A stretch of 64,000 bases of DNA from Serratia symbiotica (GTDB lineage Bacteria > Pseudomonadota > Gammaproteobacteria > Enterobacterales > Enterobacteriaceae), in contig NZ_CP050855.1 in NCBI RefSeq assembly GCF_000821185.2, positions 434,001 through 498,000 on the forward strand. Reading direction: 5' to 3'. The notes under the pieces were generated by a model. It ran no database searches, was not told the DNA's origin, and worked only from the letters and a program-made list of their open reading frames with translations. Positions 55,289 through 63,469 of the stretch are shown piece by piece. Each line of letters opens with the position of its first letter. The first letter of the stretch is position 1. The position numbers and the translations under genes were made by a program.

Positions 55289-57532
55289 GTGGGCAATAAA
55301 TATAAAATTAGAAAAAACTTGTTATTAGTGGGTTATAAAAATTATTTCTTATTTAAAAAAGAAATAATTATAAAGTCAATTTTTTCGTCAATTATCTCTT
55401 TTCTATCTGTACCTGCTTTAGCCGGAACTTGTATTCAAATTGACAAAATTGATTCTGATAATGTAATGGGAAGTGGGGCAACCACTTCCGTCAGATGTGA
55501 TCCAAATAGCATTGCAATTGGCGGCGGTAATGGCGCGACTGCCGAAAAAAATGGTATTGCCATTGGTAATCATGCCAATACCACAGGGGGGTACAATTCC
55601 ATAGCTTTAGGCACTGACACTTCGGCACTAGGAGATAATAGTATCGCTATGGGCCATAACTCAAAGATTACCCATGATGCTCAACAAGGCATGACCTTTG
55701 GTCTAAATTCTTCTGTATCAGGGGAGTTTGGTATAGCAATTGGCCAACGTGCCAAGGCAACTAACCAAAGCTATGCCAGTGTTGCTATAGGAGAAAGTGC
55801 TGTGGTAGATGGCTCATTCTCTGCAGCATTGGGTCCATCTGCTAAAGCAGACGGACCCAATACTATAGCATTAGGCTATTATAGCCACGCCAAAGGAGTC
55901 AAAAGTCTCGCCTTGGGCTCCTATGCGTCAGCAACCGGAAACTACGGCGTGGCTATCGGCAATACAGCCAAGGCTACCGGTAATAAAAGCATCAGCATAG
56001 GTTTTGGTAATACTGTATCAGGTAATGGTTCCGGCGCTATCGGTGACCCTTCAACCGTCTCCGGTTCTAATTCTTACTCACTCGGCAATAATAATACCAT
56101 TGAGGCCAATAATGCTTTTGCGATTGGCAATGATATTACTATACCCTCCGATCTTAATGGTGCTGTTGTCTTGGGAAATGCCTCAACCGTAGAGGCCGCT
56201 AATCCAACCTCCTCCACTACGCTTAATGGTAACAATTATAGTTTTGCAGGTGGTGCACCCGTTGCCGGTGATGTAGTGAGTGTGGGTAAGGCCGGTGCCG
56301 AGCGACAGCTTACCCATATGGCTGCGGGCCGATTGTCTGACACCAGCACTGATGGAGTCAATGGCAGTCAGTTGTTTGCCACTAACACCGAGGTGAATAA
56401 ATTGGGCACCAGAATGACCAATGTTGAAGCTGCGGTCAATGATATGAATGCAGGTAACGGGGTTAAATATTACCGCGCTAATTCCAGCAAGGCGGATGCT
56501 TCAGCGAGTGGTACTGATTCTTTAGCGATGGGCGCAGAAGCGACGGCGTCCGGCAATAACGCTGTCGCGATGGGTACCGGGGCCGAGGCGCAAGCCAAAA
56601 ACAGCGTTGTCCTCGGTTCGGGGGCTTCAGACAATGGCCGAGGGGCGGAGACTTATACGGGTCAATACTCAGGGGCCAGTAACCAAAGCGTAGGTACGGT
56701 TTCTGTCGGCAATGCGGCGACAGGTGAAACGCGTACCATCAGTAATGTGGCCGATGGTCGACTGGCTAACGATGCGGTTAACGTTCGGCAACTTGACGGT
56801 GCCGTAGCAGAGTCAAAAAGATATACCGACGACGCCATTGCTCACGCCTCCGCCATTGAGGGTGGCAGTTATGGTAGGCGTATGGATAAAGCTGAGGCTA
56901 ACATTACTGCTTTGCGGCAAGGTACGTCAGGTATTATCCAGGTGAAAGATACCAATGGGCAGGCCTCACCAACGCCGACCGGTAATAACAGCTTGGCTGC
57001 CGGAGCGGGTGCCAGCGCATCAGGGAATAATTCAACTGCCTTGGGTAACGGCGCAATGGCTAAAAGCAGCAACTCTGTGGCGCTGGGGGCATCCTCCATA
57101 GCCGAGCGGGATAATTCTGTCTCTGTGGGGAGTAAAGGCCATGAACGTCAGATAACCCATGTTGCAGCTGCAACACAAGGAACAGATGCCGTTAACTACG
57201 ATCAACTGAAAAACAGTCTCGCTAATGTCGGCGCGAGCTCTAACGCCTATACCGATAGACACGTAAACCAATTGAGGGACGAGATGGCACGCCAGAATAA
57301 AAGATTAAGCAGTGGTATCGCCAGTGTCGTTGCCATGGCTAACCTGCCGCAGCCTGTCGATCCTGACGCAAGCATGATATCGATGGGTATCGGTACTTAC
57401 CACAGTGAGTCTGGGTTAGCTCTGGGTATTTCACACCGTTCTGAAAACGAACGCTGGGTGACGAAAGCCAGCATAAGTACTAACACCCAGGGTGAGTGGA
57501 GCTTAGGTATAGGTACCGGTTATCAATTCTGA
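55289..57532 (+). CDS. Trimeric autotransporter adhesin (YadA-like)
   Basis: 747 residues. Extended N-terminal signal region to about residue 46 (SIISFLSVPALAG); a head of YadA-type left-handed repeats in which A-I-G units recur every 14-16 residues (SIALGTDTSALGDNS, VAIGESAVVDGS); neck and stalk repeats (QLTHMAAGRLSDTSTDGVNG, a second head, then VADGRLANDAVNVRQLD); and a C-terminal YadA anchor from about residue 690 ending SLGIGTGYQF with the terminal Phe needed for BAM assembly. GTG start with gaggtt upstream. Binds host matrix or causes autoaggregation. Confidence 0.92.
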   Translation: MGNKYKIRKNLLLVGYKNYFLFKKEIIIKSIFSSIISFLSVPALAGTCIQIDKIDSDNVMGSGATTSVRCDPNSIAIGGGNGATAEKNGIAIGNHANTTGGYNSIALGTDTSALGDNSIAMGHNSKITHDAQQGMTFGLNSSVSGEFGIAIGQRAKATNQSYASVAIGESAVVDGSFSAALGPSAKADGPNTIALGYYSHAKGVKSLALGSYASATGNYGVAIGNTAKATGNKSISIGFGNTVSGNGSGAIGDPSTVSGSNSYSLGNNNTIEANNAFAIGNDITIPSDLNGAVVLGNASTVEAANPTSSTTLNGNNYSFAGGAPVAGDVVSVGKAGAERQLTHMAAGRLSDTSTDGVNGSQLFATNTEVNKLGTRMTNVEAAVNDMNAGNGVKYYRANSSKADASASGTDSLAMGAEATASGNNAVAMGTGAEAQAKNSVVLGSGASDNGRGAETYTGQYSGASNQSVGTVSVGNAATGETRTISNVADGRLANDAVNVRQLDGAVAESKRYTDDAIAHASAIEGGSYGRRMDKAEANITALRQGTSGIIQVKDTNGQASPTPTGNNSLAAGAGASASGNNSTALGNGAMAKSSNSVALGASSIAERDNSVSVGSKGHERQITHVAAATQGTDAVNYDQLKNSLANVGASSNAYTDRHVNQLRDEMARQNKRLSSGIASVVAMANLPQPVDPDASMISMGIGTYHSESGLALGISHRSENERWVTKASISTNTQGEWSLGIGTGYQF

Positions 57533-57545
57533 TTTATGTTGCTAT

Positions 57546-57570
57546 GGGGTATAGCAATACCCCTTTTTTT
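57546..57570 (+). terminator. Terminator/attenuator after the adhesin gene
   Basis: GGGGTAT pairs with ATACCCC around agca, followed by seven T. It lies 14 bases after the adhesin stop and 20 bases before the lipoprotein gene, so the latter would depend on read-through or its own promoter. Confidence 0.8.
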
Positions 57571-57589
57571 GTTTCTTCAGGTGGATAAA

Positions 57590-58501
57590 ATGAAATCTAT
57601 CAAGTGCGTCTTTTTGTTATGTGCCGCTTCCCTGATATCAGCCTGCGATATCCCTGCTGCTAAACAGGCACCCGGCGAGGCTACAGTGCAGGAGAATGCA
57701 CCAATGCCAAAGGTAGGGACTTATTACGTTGACATGGCCGCGCTCCCACTGATCCAAAACACGGTCCGCCTTATGGCTCCGCAGCTTAAAGGGGATGTCG
57801 ATATTGCTGCAATCCAGAAAATTTGCCTGCTTGCCCGTGGAGAGGTCACCAAAGCGGTAGTCAAAGAATCTTTAAAGCGTGATGGGATTAAGCTGGAATC
57901 TATCCCGCAGTCTGGCAGCAATATGTCACTGTTGATTAACGATGATAATAAAGGCAGGCAGACCCTGTGTGCCGCGTATATTGCTAACAACCTAAATTCT
58001 CCGCTCGATCGTACCCAGTTTATGGAGAAAAAAGCAGAAACCATTAGCAATAATAACAAGAAAAAAACCACGGTTTATAAAGAGCAGGTTAATCCAACCC
58101 AGCTTAGCGATACCCTGGCCACCAACATGGCGGTAGCCCGTGCTAATGCGGAAGTTTATGCGCTTATCGCCAGCCTGCTGCGCGATGAACCAGGGCTGTC
58201 GCCAGAACAGTATTCCGTAAAAGTAAAAAAAATGTTCAGCGAACTCTCGTCTTATTATCTCTTGCGTGTAAAACAATTATACTCGCCTGACACAAATGGC
58301 TACCTACTGACCGCTATCAATAAAGAAGGGGACTATGCCTTTTCTAGCAGTGGTGGCTACAGTTTTACACGTACTGATAACACAATTTTATTGTCATATC
58401 AGGGCGTAAACTGGTTGGGGAGGGGCAAGCTGTTGGGTTCGGATTACGTGCTCAAAGCAAAAATTTTCCCGGAAGAGGCGACAAAAAGTCTGGAAAAATA
58501 A
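57590..58501 (+). CDS. Lipoprotein linked to the adhesin
   Basis: 303 residues from ATG 57590. MKSIKCVFLLCAASLISACD is a lipoprotein signal (lipobox ISAC, Asp at +2, an inner-membrane retention signal in enterobacteria). The mature part is helical and polar; no family was recognised. Some trimeric autotransporters (e.g. SadA) have an adjacent inner-membrane lipoprotein (SadB) that helps their secretion; this gene has the same place and the same sorting signal, but is longer. Inference. Confidence 0.65.
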   Translation: MKSIKCVFLLCAASLISACDIPAAKQAPGEATVQENAPMPKVGTYYVDMAALPLIQNTVRLMAPQLKGDVDIAAIQKICLLARGEVTKAVVKESLKRDGIKLESIPQSGSNMSLLINDDNKGRQTLCAAYIANNLNSPLDRTQFMEKKAETISNNNKKKTTVYKEQVNPTQLSDTLATNMAVARANAEVYALIASLLRDEPGLSPEQYSVKVKKMFSELSSYYLLRVKQLYSPDTNGYLLTAINKEGDYAFSSSGGYSFTRTDNTILLSYQGVNWLGRGKLLGSDYVLKAKIFPEEATKSLEK

Positions 58502-58567
58502 TATTTTCATTATTTATTTTTTTCTATAATATGTCGTTGAGTAGTTAGGTTCAAGAAAGGGGGAGTT

Positions 58568-58720
58568 ATAAGCGTATTCAGTAGGTTAATTGCATTTACA
58601 CTGCTTGCTGGTATTGCGGTATCTGCCACTGCATCACCAATTGACCTTATTCATTGCCAGAGTGATGAAATTTTGGCTAAGGATGGTGATGGCTGGGTGT
58701 GTGTTAAATTTGATGAATAA
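58568..58720 (+). pseudogene. Small secreted protein frame lacking a normal start codon
   Basis: 50 codons: a signal-peptide-like SRLIAFTLLAGIAVSATAS followed by PIDLIHCQSDEILAKDGDGW and VCVKFDE. A strong ribosome binding site (aaaggggga) precedes ATA at 58568, where an ATG would be expected. Either the start was lost by ATG to ATA mutation or a non-standard start is used. Two cysteines could form a disulfide. Not recognised. Confidence 0.45.
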
Positions 58721-58801
58721 TACCTTAAAAATTCAAATGATAAAGCCCACTAAATGAACTATACCCCATAAAATTGGACAGTTTGTGTTAAGCGATTAAT
58801 G

Positions 58802-58840
58802 AGGTCAAAGTTCGGTATTCTACCGAACTTTGACCTTTTA
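58802..58840 (+). terminator. Strong hairpin terminator
   Basis: 16-bp perfect stem: AGGTCAAAGTTCGGTA and TACCGAACTTTGACCT around ttc, then TTTT. Works on both strands in principle. A second hairpin, GGTCATCT/AGATGACC, follows at 58849-58869. Confidence 0.75.
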
Positions 58841-58848
58841 GGTTGAGA

Positions 58849-59300
58849 AGGTCATCTTTACCAGATGACCGATGCAGTTTAACCCATCATTGAAAAAACG
58901 ATTGACCGTACTCCATCTCTGGCACCTACTCAGGGCAGACAGAGCCGCTTTGCACAAAAAACTTGATGGTTAGGAATCTCAATAGCCGTATTTTGAGTAT
59001 CCTAACCATAGACCATCGCGTGGTTCATTCCCAAATGGCGCGGCATAGCACAAGGTTATGCCTAAAAACGCCTGCTTTGATGTGTTTTTAATCAAAAACT
59101 TATTTTTTAGGCATAAATACACATTACCCCATGCTATCAAATGATAGTGAAATCCTACCATTCATGTCAGTCCTCTTACCGTTTTCAGCACTTTTGAAGT
59201 TAATAAACTCAACAATGAAATCAACGTAAATCCGGTTGACAAAGTAACGTATTTATAGACTTAAAATCATATAGTTACGTTTTTAACGTACATTTCCGTT
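58849..59300. repeat. Hairpin-rich non-coding region
   Basis: Besides the 58849-58869 hairpin it holds ATGGTTAGGA/TCCTAACCAT with an inner CTCAA/TTGAG stem (about 58967-59009) and TTATGCCTAAAAA/TTTTTAGGCATAA (59056-59068 with 59104-59116). Toward the end TTGACA (59238-59243) lies in A/T-rich DNA with repeated taacgt/acgt motifs. No gene was recognised; it could hold a recombination site or end of an integrated element. Confidence 0.5.
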
Positions 59301-59374
59301 CCATTGAGATTCCCCCCTAGATGAGCAACTGGTCACCCGACGTTTTCATCCTGGTTCCTCTATTGCTTAGCTGC

Positions 59375-60376
59375 CTAAACCATCTCCCAGTCCACAGTTT
59401 CTTCTTGTCTGTTTGGATGTGCGGTGGTGCCTGTTGTGTCCTTTTTTTCGCCTCTTTTCCCTGGACATCCAACTGTTCTCTGTATCCATCTCAGGTCCGC
59501 ACCATTCTCCAGCATCTGCGTCGCCATCGCATGGCGGAACAGGTGGCAGCTCCCTTTGTCGATACCCGCCGCTCTCAGGTACGGCACCACGGCCATTGTG
59601 ATACCGCTGGCCGTCAGACCTGTCAGACCGTCCATTGCCAGGAACAGCGCCTTACAGCCCGCTACCGCCAGCAGCTCTGGCCGCATATGATGCAGATAGC
59701 GGTTGAGCCACCACAGCGCCTGCTCTCCCACTGGCACGATGCGGTCTTCGTGTCCTTTTCCCTGCAAGATGGTCAGTATTTTCCGGCTGAAGTCCGCGCT
59801 GTATATCTCAAGGTTGGCCACCTCACCCCGCCGTATCCCCGTTGACCACAGCAGCTCCAGCAGCGCCCGGTCACGGATGCCCTGAAGCGTGGTCAGGTCG
59901 CACAGGCTGACGATGTCTTCCACCTGCTCCACGCTCAGGATGGCGCGCGGCAGGCGCTTCTCCAGCCTCGGCAACTCCAGGTCAACGGCCGGGTTCGCCA
60001 GGATAAGCCCCTGTTTCGCCATCCAGGAGAACCACACCTGAAGCGGTTGCAGCGTGGTCCGCTGGGTGCGCGTGCTTAACGGCTCACCGTCTTTCTTCCG
60101 GTACTGATACAGATGCCGCTGATACGTTTCCAGCACCGGGCGCGTGATGTCCCCGGCCTGATACAGTCCGCGCTCTGCCGCCCAGCAGATAAAGCGGTAG
60201 CTGTGATGCGTCTGTACCTTCAGCGTGGTCCCCGACCCGTTGCGTTCCCTGCGCCACTTCACGAACCGCAGCAGCAGCGCATACAGGCTCTTCGGATGGG
60301 AAGCCGGGCCGACCGGCGGGCGGTAGATTTCATCGACGGTAAGCAGGCGATTCGGAGAAGGTTTGCGATTGGCCAT
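59375..60376 (-). pseudogene. Tyrosine recombinase (XerC/D-like), C-terminus lost
   Basis: 333 residues, of which about 300 are a tyrosine recombinase: N-terminal SAM-like domain, then ARG I in TGIRRGEVANL, the beta-hairpin Lys in GKGHEDRIVPV and HLFRHAMATQM (HxxR). After GADLRWIQRTVG the expected GHxxxxxTxxY part is replaced by CPGKRGEKKDTTGT, so the second histidine and the catalytic tyrosine are missing. It resembles integrases encoded by plasmids and transposon-like elements. Confidence 0.82.
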
Positions 60377-60789
60377 GATATTTGCTCCCTGCGTGGCTGG
60401 CAGTTAAGACGAGGATTCGGATAACGAGGGCGAAGGCGATGGGGTGTTTTCTTTTTCTTCCTGATTACTGTGTCTGGTGCAGATCCGACCGGTTTTGCCT
60501 CTGGGCCTTGTGCTGCCTGACCTGAAGCCGCTTTTCCGCTGGCCGACCGCCCCCCGACCTGACTCCGAAGTTGACCAAAGTTCGAGCTCGAGTGTGTGCA
60601 ATGACCAGCACAACAGCTGAATTATCAGCTGTTGCTCGTTGGTGTTTGTTGGTGCGCAACGATCCTCTGCTTTCTAGGTTGGTTGGGTGAGGCTAATATA
60701 TGACCAACCTCTAGTCTCACTAAGCTTGGTAAATTTTTACTTTATGAGTCAGTAGATGGCAGTACTGGCATACCTTGTGTGACGCCAGC
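60377..60789. other. Gap without a gene
   Basis: 413 bases. No supported frame. Contains the perfect hairpin CAACAGCTGA-atta-TCAGCTGTTG (near 60602-60627) and the upstream region of the integrase remnant. Confidence 0.4.
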
Positions 60790-60960
60790 TAACACCGCCA
60801 CGACCTCGGTGCGGATTGGGTACGGCAGAACGGCGAGGTGATTGTCGGTGGCGACTGGATCATTGAGTCTGGGATCACCGATGCCGAACAACTGGAGAGC
60901 AACGCCACGCCCGGTGTGATTCGGTTGCAGCGGCGCGAAGTTGAGGGGGGTAAAGCATAA
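60790..60960 (+). pseudogene. C-terminal fragment of a phage-type protein
   Basis: An open stretch reads DLGADWVRQNGEVIVGGDWI then ESGITDAEQLESNATPGVIR and ends EVEGGKA, with no start codon of its own. G/C-rich, unlike its surroundings. The style is that of a small phage structural protein, but no family is claimed. Confidence 0.35.
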
Positions 60961-61000
60961 AAACAAAGATCCCTGCTTGATAGCCGGGATCTTTAATTAA

Positions 61001-61384
61001 TTACCACCACTTGGGATAATCGTTAAACGCCTCGTATAACGTACGCATTGACTGATTAGTTAGCTTTTCCTTGCCCTGAACTGAAGTGACATAACCTTCC
61101 AGGTCTTCTTTGGAGCATGACCATTCGAGCCAACTTTGAGCCGGGTTTACTCGCAATTCAAAAAAGCCATTCATATCTTTAAGAACTGCTATATCCCCCC
61201 TTCGCATACTATCAATAAACGCATCAAAACACTGGCATTCTATCCATAACTGAGAGTTTACTTCGGAGCTATAGCTAAATTTTTCTACCCGGATAGTAAT
61301 GCTAAACTTTAGTGATGGAACATGCTCATCAAGCTCCACAACATCCATCTTGATATTTATAGGACTACTAATTTCTATATCCAT
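61001..61384 (-). CDS. Putative immunity protein
   Basis: 127 residues (MDIEISSPINIKMDVVELDE...), acidic, beta-rich with a helical C-terminus (TNQSMRTLYEAFNDYPKWW). Its ATG directly follows the stop of the toxin fragment. Small acidic proteins encoded right after a toxin C-terminus are typically the cognate immunity proteins of contact-dependent inhibition systems. No specific immunity family recognised. Confidence 0.6.
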   Translation of the reverse strand: MDIEISSPINIKMDVVELDEHVPSLKFSITIRVEKFSYSSEVNSQLWIECQCFDAFIDSMRRGDIAVLKDMNGFFELRVNPAQSWLEWSCSKEDLEGYVTSVQGKEKLTNQSMRTLYEAFNDYPKWW

Positions 61385-61750
61385 TTAATGGGATCCTAAG
61401 TAACGAGCATGAATAATTGTTGGTAACTCGCCAGCAGCACGAGGCGGCTTAATTTCCAACTGCCAGCCATCAACGGTGATCCTCTCACCGTACGGCATCT
61501 TATTTTTCGTTGCTGTATTTACAGCTGCCTGGAAACTTCTTAGCTCTTCCTGACTGGCAAGCTTTACAGCTTCAGGCGTCTGTGTCACAGCTTTTGATGC
61601 TGCATATTCTGCCATATGCTCGGTAGCATTTCCGTGGATCCATACTTTTTGACCATTCGGTAATGACATTTCAAAAGATTTTGGGATTACTGAACCTGGA
61701 TATACTGGCTGAGTACCTTTAATCGAATCAAAAACAGTCCCGGCAATTCC
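61385..61750 (-). pseudogene. Orphan polymorphic-toxin C-terminus (CDI/hemagglutinin type)
   Basis: The frame is open from a stop at 61751 without a start: GIAGTVFDSIKGTQPVYPGS, IPKSFEM, then NGQKVWIHGNATEHMAEY and the end ELPTIIHARYLGSH. The segment GTxPVYPGxxIPKSFE and KVWIHxNATxHMAEY is familiar from C-terminal toxin domains of large secreted adhesins. A frame starting at the internal ATG 61669 (94 residues) could still be translated. The bulk of the effector gene is absent. Confidence 0.6.
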
Positions 61751-61770
61751 TTACCTGACCCGATTCGTAT

Positions 61771-61812
61771 AAAACAAGGAGTCAGACGATTTCTCATCCA
61801 ACTCCTTGTTTT
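61771..61812. terminator. Terminator downstream of the former tRNA gene
   Basis: AAAACAAGGAGT pairs perfectly with ACTCCTTGTTTT across an 18-base loop, followed by A/T. It lies on the 3' side of the tRNA fragment and is probably its native terminator. Confidence 0.7.
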
Positions 61813-61815
61813 ATT

Positions 61816-61860
61816 TGGTGGCCCCTGCTGGACTTGAACCAGCGACCAAGCGATTATGAG
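61816..61860 (-). tRNA. ileX: 3' fragment of tRNA-Ile(CAU) (ileX), integration site
   Basis: On the minus strand CTCATAATCGCTTGGTCGCT, then GGTTCAAGTCCAGCAGGGGCCACCA (given in two parts): anticodon loop 3' part, variable loop, T arm, acceptor and CCA of the tRNA-Ile2 with CAT anticodon, in which C is changed to lysidine. The 5' half is missing because an element has inserted here; the 45 bases are the duplicated attachment core. Confidence 0.85.
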
Positions 61861-62068
61861 AAATAAATCAAGATTCTCACGGATAATTTATTTTTATAAA
61901 ATATGATAAATTTCAGTATGTTAGTTGTTCTCTTTGTATGCCTGCAACTCACTGTTATTCACTTTAAACGCTATTCTAAGGTAGCCTAAGCGAATCCTGG
62001 CAACAGCCCTTACGCTGAGATTTCTCGCTTCCTGAGTCGTTCCGGCCTTCTCTGTAGGATACCTGACA

Positions 62069-63469
62069 TTGGCAACATTCAAATTCACAAAAGCAAAACT
62101 TCATGATCTCCCCCCAGCCCCGCATGGTAAGCAGGTTGAATATCATGATAGCCAGGTTAAAGGGCTTAGAATCCGGGTCGGCTCCTCTGGGCTTAAGGTT
62201 TTTTGCGTAGTCAGGAAGGTCAAAGGGAAATTTTTCAGAACGGCGTTGGGTCGCTTTCCTGAAATCACTGTAGATCAAGCCAGAACCGCAGCTCTTGAGA
62301 CGTTGGGGGGCATAGGTCTTACGGGTCGTAACCCGAATACGGTTAAGCGTGAGAATGACGCTGCTGATGTGATTTTGAGGGATGCCATGGAGTTGTATAT
62401 CAAGACCAGAGGGCACCGCCTTAAAGAAAACACGGCGAACCAGTATCGCCGATTACTGAATAATTTTTCCGGTGACTGGCTGGGGCAACCTCTCGCGAAT
62501 ATTTCGCGGGATAGTGTATTCAACAGGCATAAAGCAATAACAGATGGCACCGCGTGGTTTGGTGAGGATCGTTCAACGCTCCGTTCCGGCGTTGGATGTG
62601 GTAGCAAGGCTCAGGCCGATTTGTGGGGGCGTGCGCTGCGAGCGATTCTTAATTTCGCTCATGACCATTACAGGAATGAGATGGGCCTAAAACTGTTACC
62701 AGAACCGCCAACGGTTGTTCTCAGTACTAAAAGGCAGTGGCATGGCCTGGCAAGGAAAAATACGCGCATCCGTAACCATGAGTTAGGGCGCTGGCTGAAT
62801 GCTGTAGAAACCGTGAGAACAGAGTCCCTTGAGTGGCGTGATGATCATGCTGTGTCGGTGTGCGATGCGCTTGATATGGCTCTCTTTACCGGGTTGCGGC
62901 GAGGTGAGGTGTTTGGGCTTGAATGGGATAGGGTTAACCTTGAAGGTGGCTATTTCTGGATAGACAAAACAAAGAATGGCGATCCTCTTGAATTGCCCAT
63001 AACGTCAACGCTGCAAGTTATATTTGAGCGGCGGCTTAAATTCCGTGTAGATAATAATCCTTATGTTTTCCCTGCGGCGCGTGGCGGTTTGATAACAGAT
63101 CCCCGAAAAGTCATCACCAAAATTATCAGTAAAACAATATCTGATAAGGACAGAGAACAGAAGGAATTTAATTTTACTTGCCATGATGCAAGACGTACTT
63201 TCGCGACGCTAGCCGAACTTAGTGGCGTTGGTACATATATTTTGAAGCGGCTCATGAATCACCGCTCTGGAAGAACTTCCGATACAACACAAGGTTATAT
63301 ATCATTGCCAGTTGAAGAATTAATTGAGCCAGCAGGGAGAATTGAAAGCAAAATTCTGCATGAGGCTGGAATAAGAAGGAATTTTGCGGGGGCAAAAAAC
63401 TTATTAAAAACTCTGTCTGAAGATGAAAAAGAATCCCTGCTTAATGAATTGTTGAAGGGGAAAGAATGA
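62069..63469 (+). CDS. Island integrase (tyrosine recombinase)
   Basis: 466 residues starting at a TTG (ATFKFTKAKLHDLPPAPHGK); no ATG is near. N-terminal DNA-binding part (VKGLRIRVGSSGLKVFCVV), core-binding helices, and a catalytic domain with R in FTGLRRGEVFGL, the hairpin Lys in DKTKNGDPLEL, HDARRTFATLAE (HxxR), LMNHRS and the catalytic Tyr in TTQGYIS. It lies 208 bases from the tRNA fragment and presumably catalysed integration there. Confidence 0.9.
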   Translation: MATFKFTKAKLHDLPPAPHGKQVEYHDSQVKGLRIRVGSSGLKVFCVVRKVKGKFFRTALGRFPEITVDQARTAALETLGGIGLTGRNPNTVKRENDAADVILRDAMELYIKTRGHRLKENTANQYRRLLNNFSGDWLGQPLANISRDSVFNRHKAITDGTAWFGEDRSTLRSGVGCGSKAQADLWGRALRAILNFAHDHYRNEMGLKLLPEPPTVVLSTKRQWHGLARKNTRIRNHELGRWLNAVETVRTESLEWRDDHAVSVCDALDMALFTGLRRGEVFGLEWDRVNLEGGYFWIDKTKNGDPLELPITSTLQVIFERRLKFRVDNNPYVFPAARGGLITDPRKVITKIISKTISDKDREQKEFNFTCHDARRTFATLAELSGVGTYILKRLMNHRSGRTSDTTQGYISLPVEELIEPAGRIESKILHEAGIRRNFAGAKNLLKTLSEDEKESLLNELLKGKE

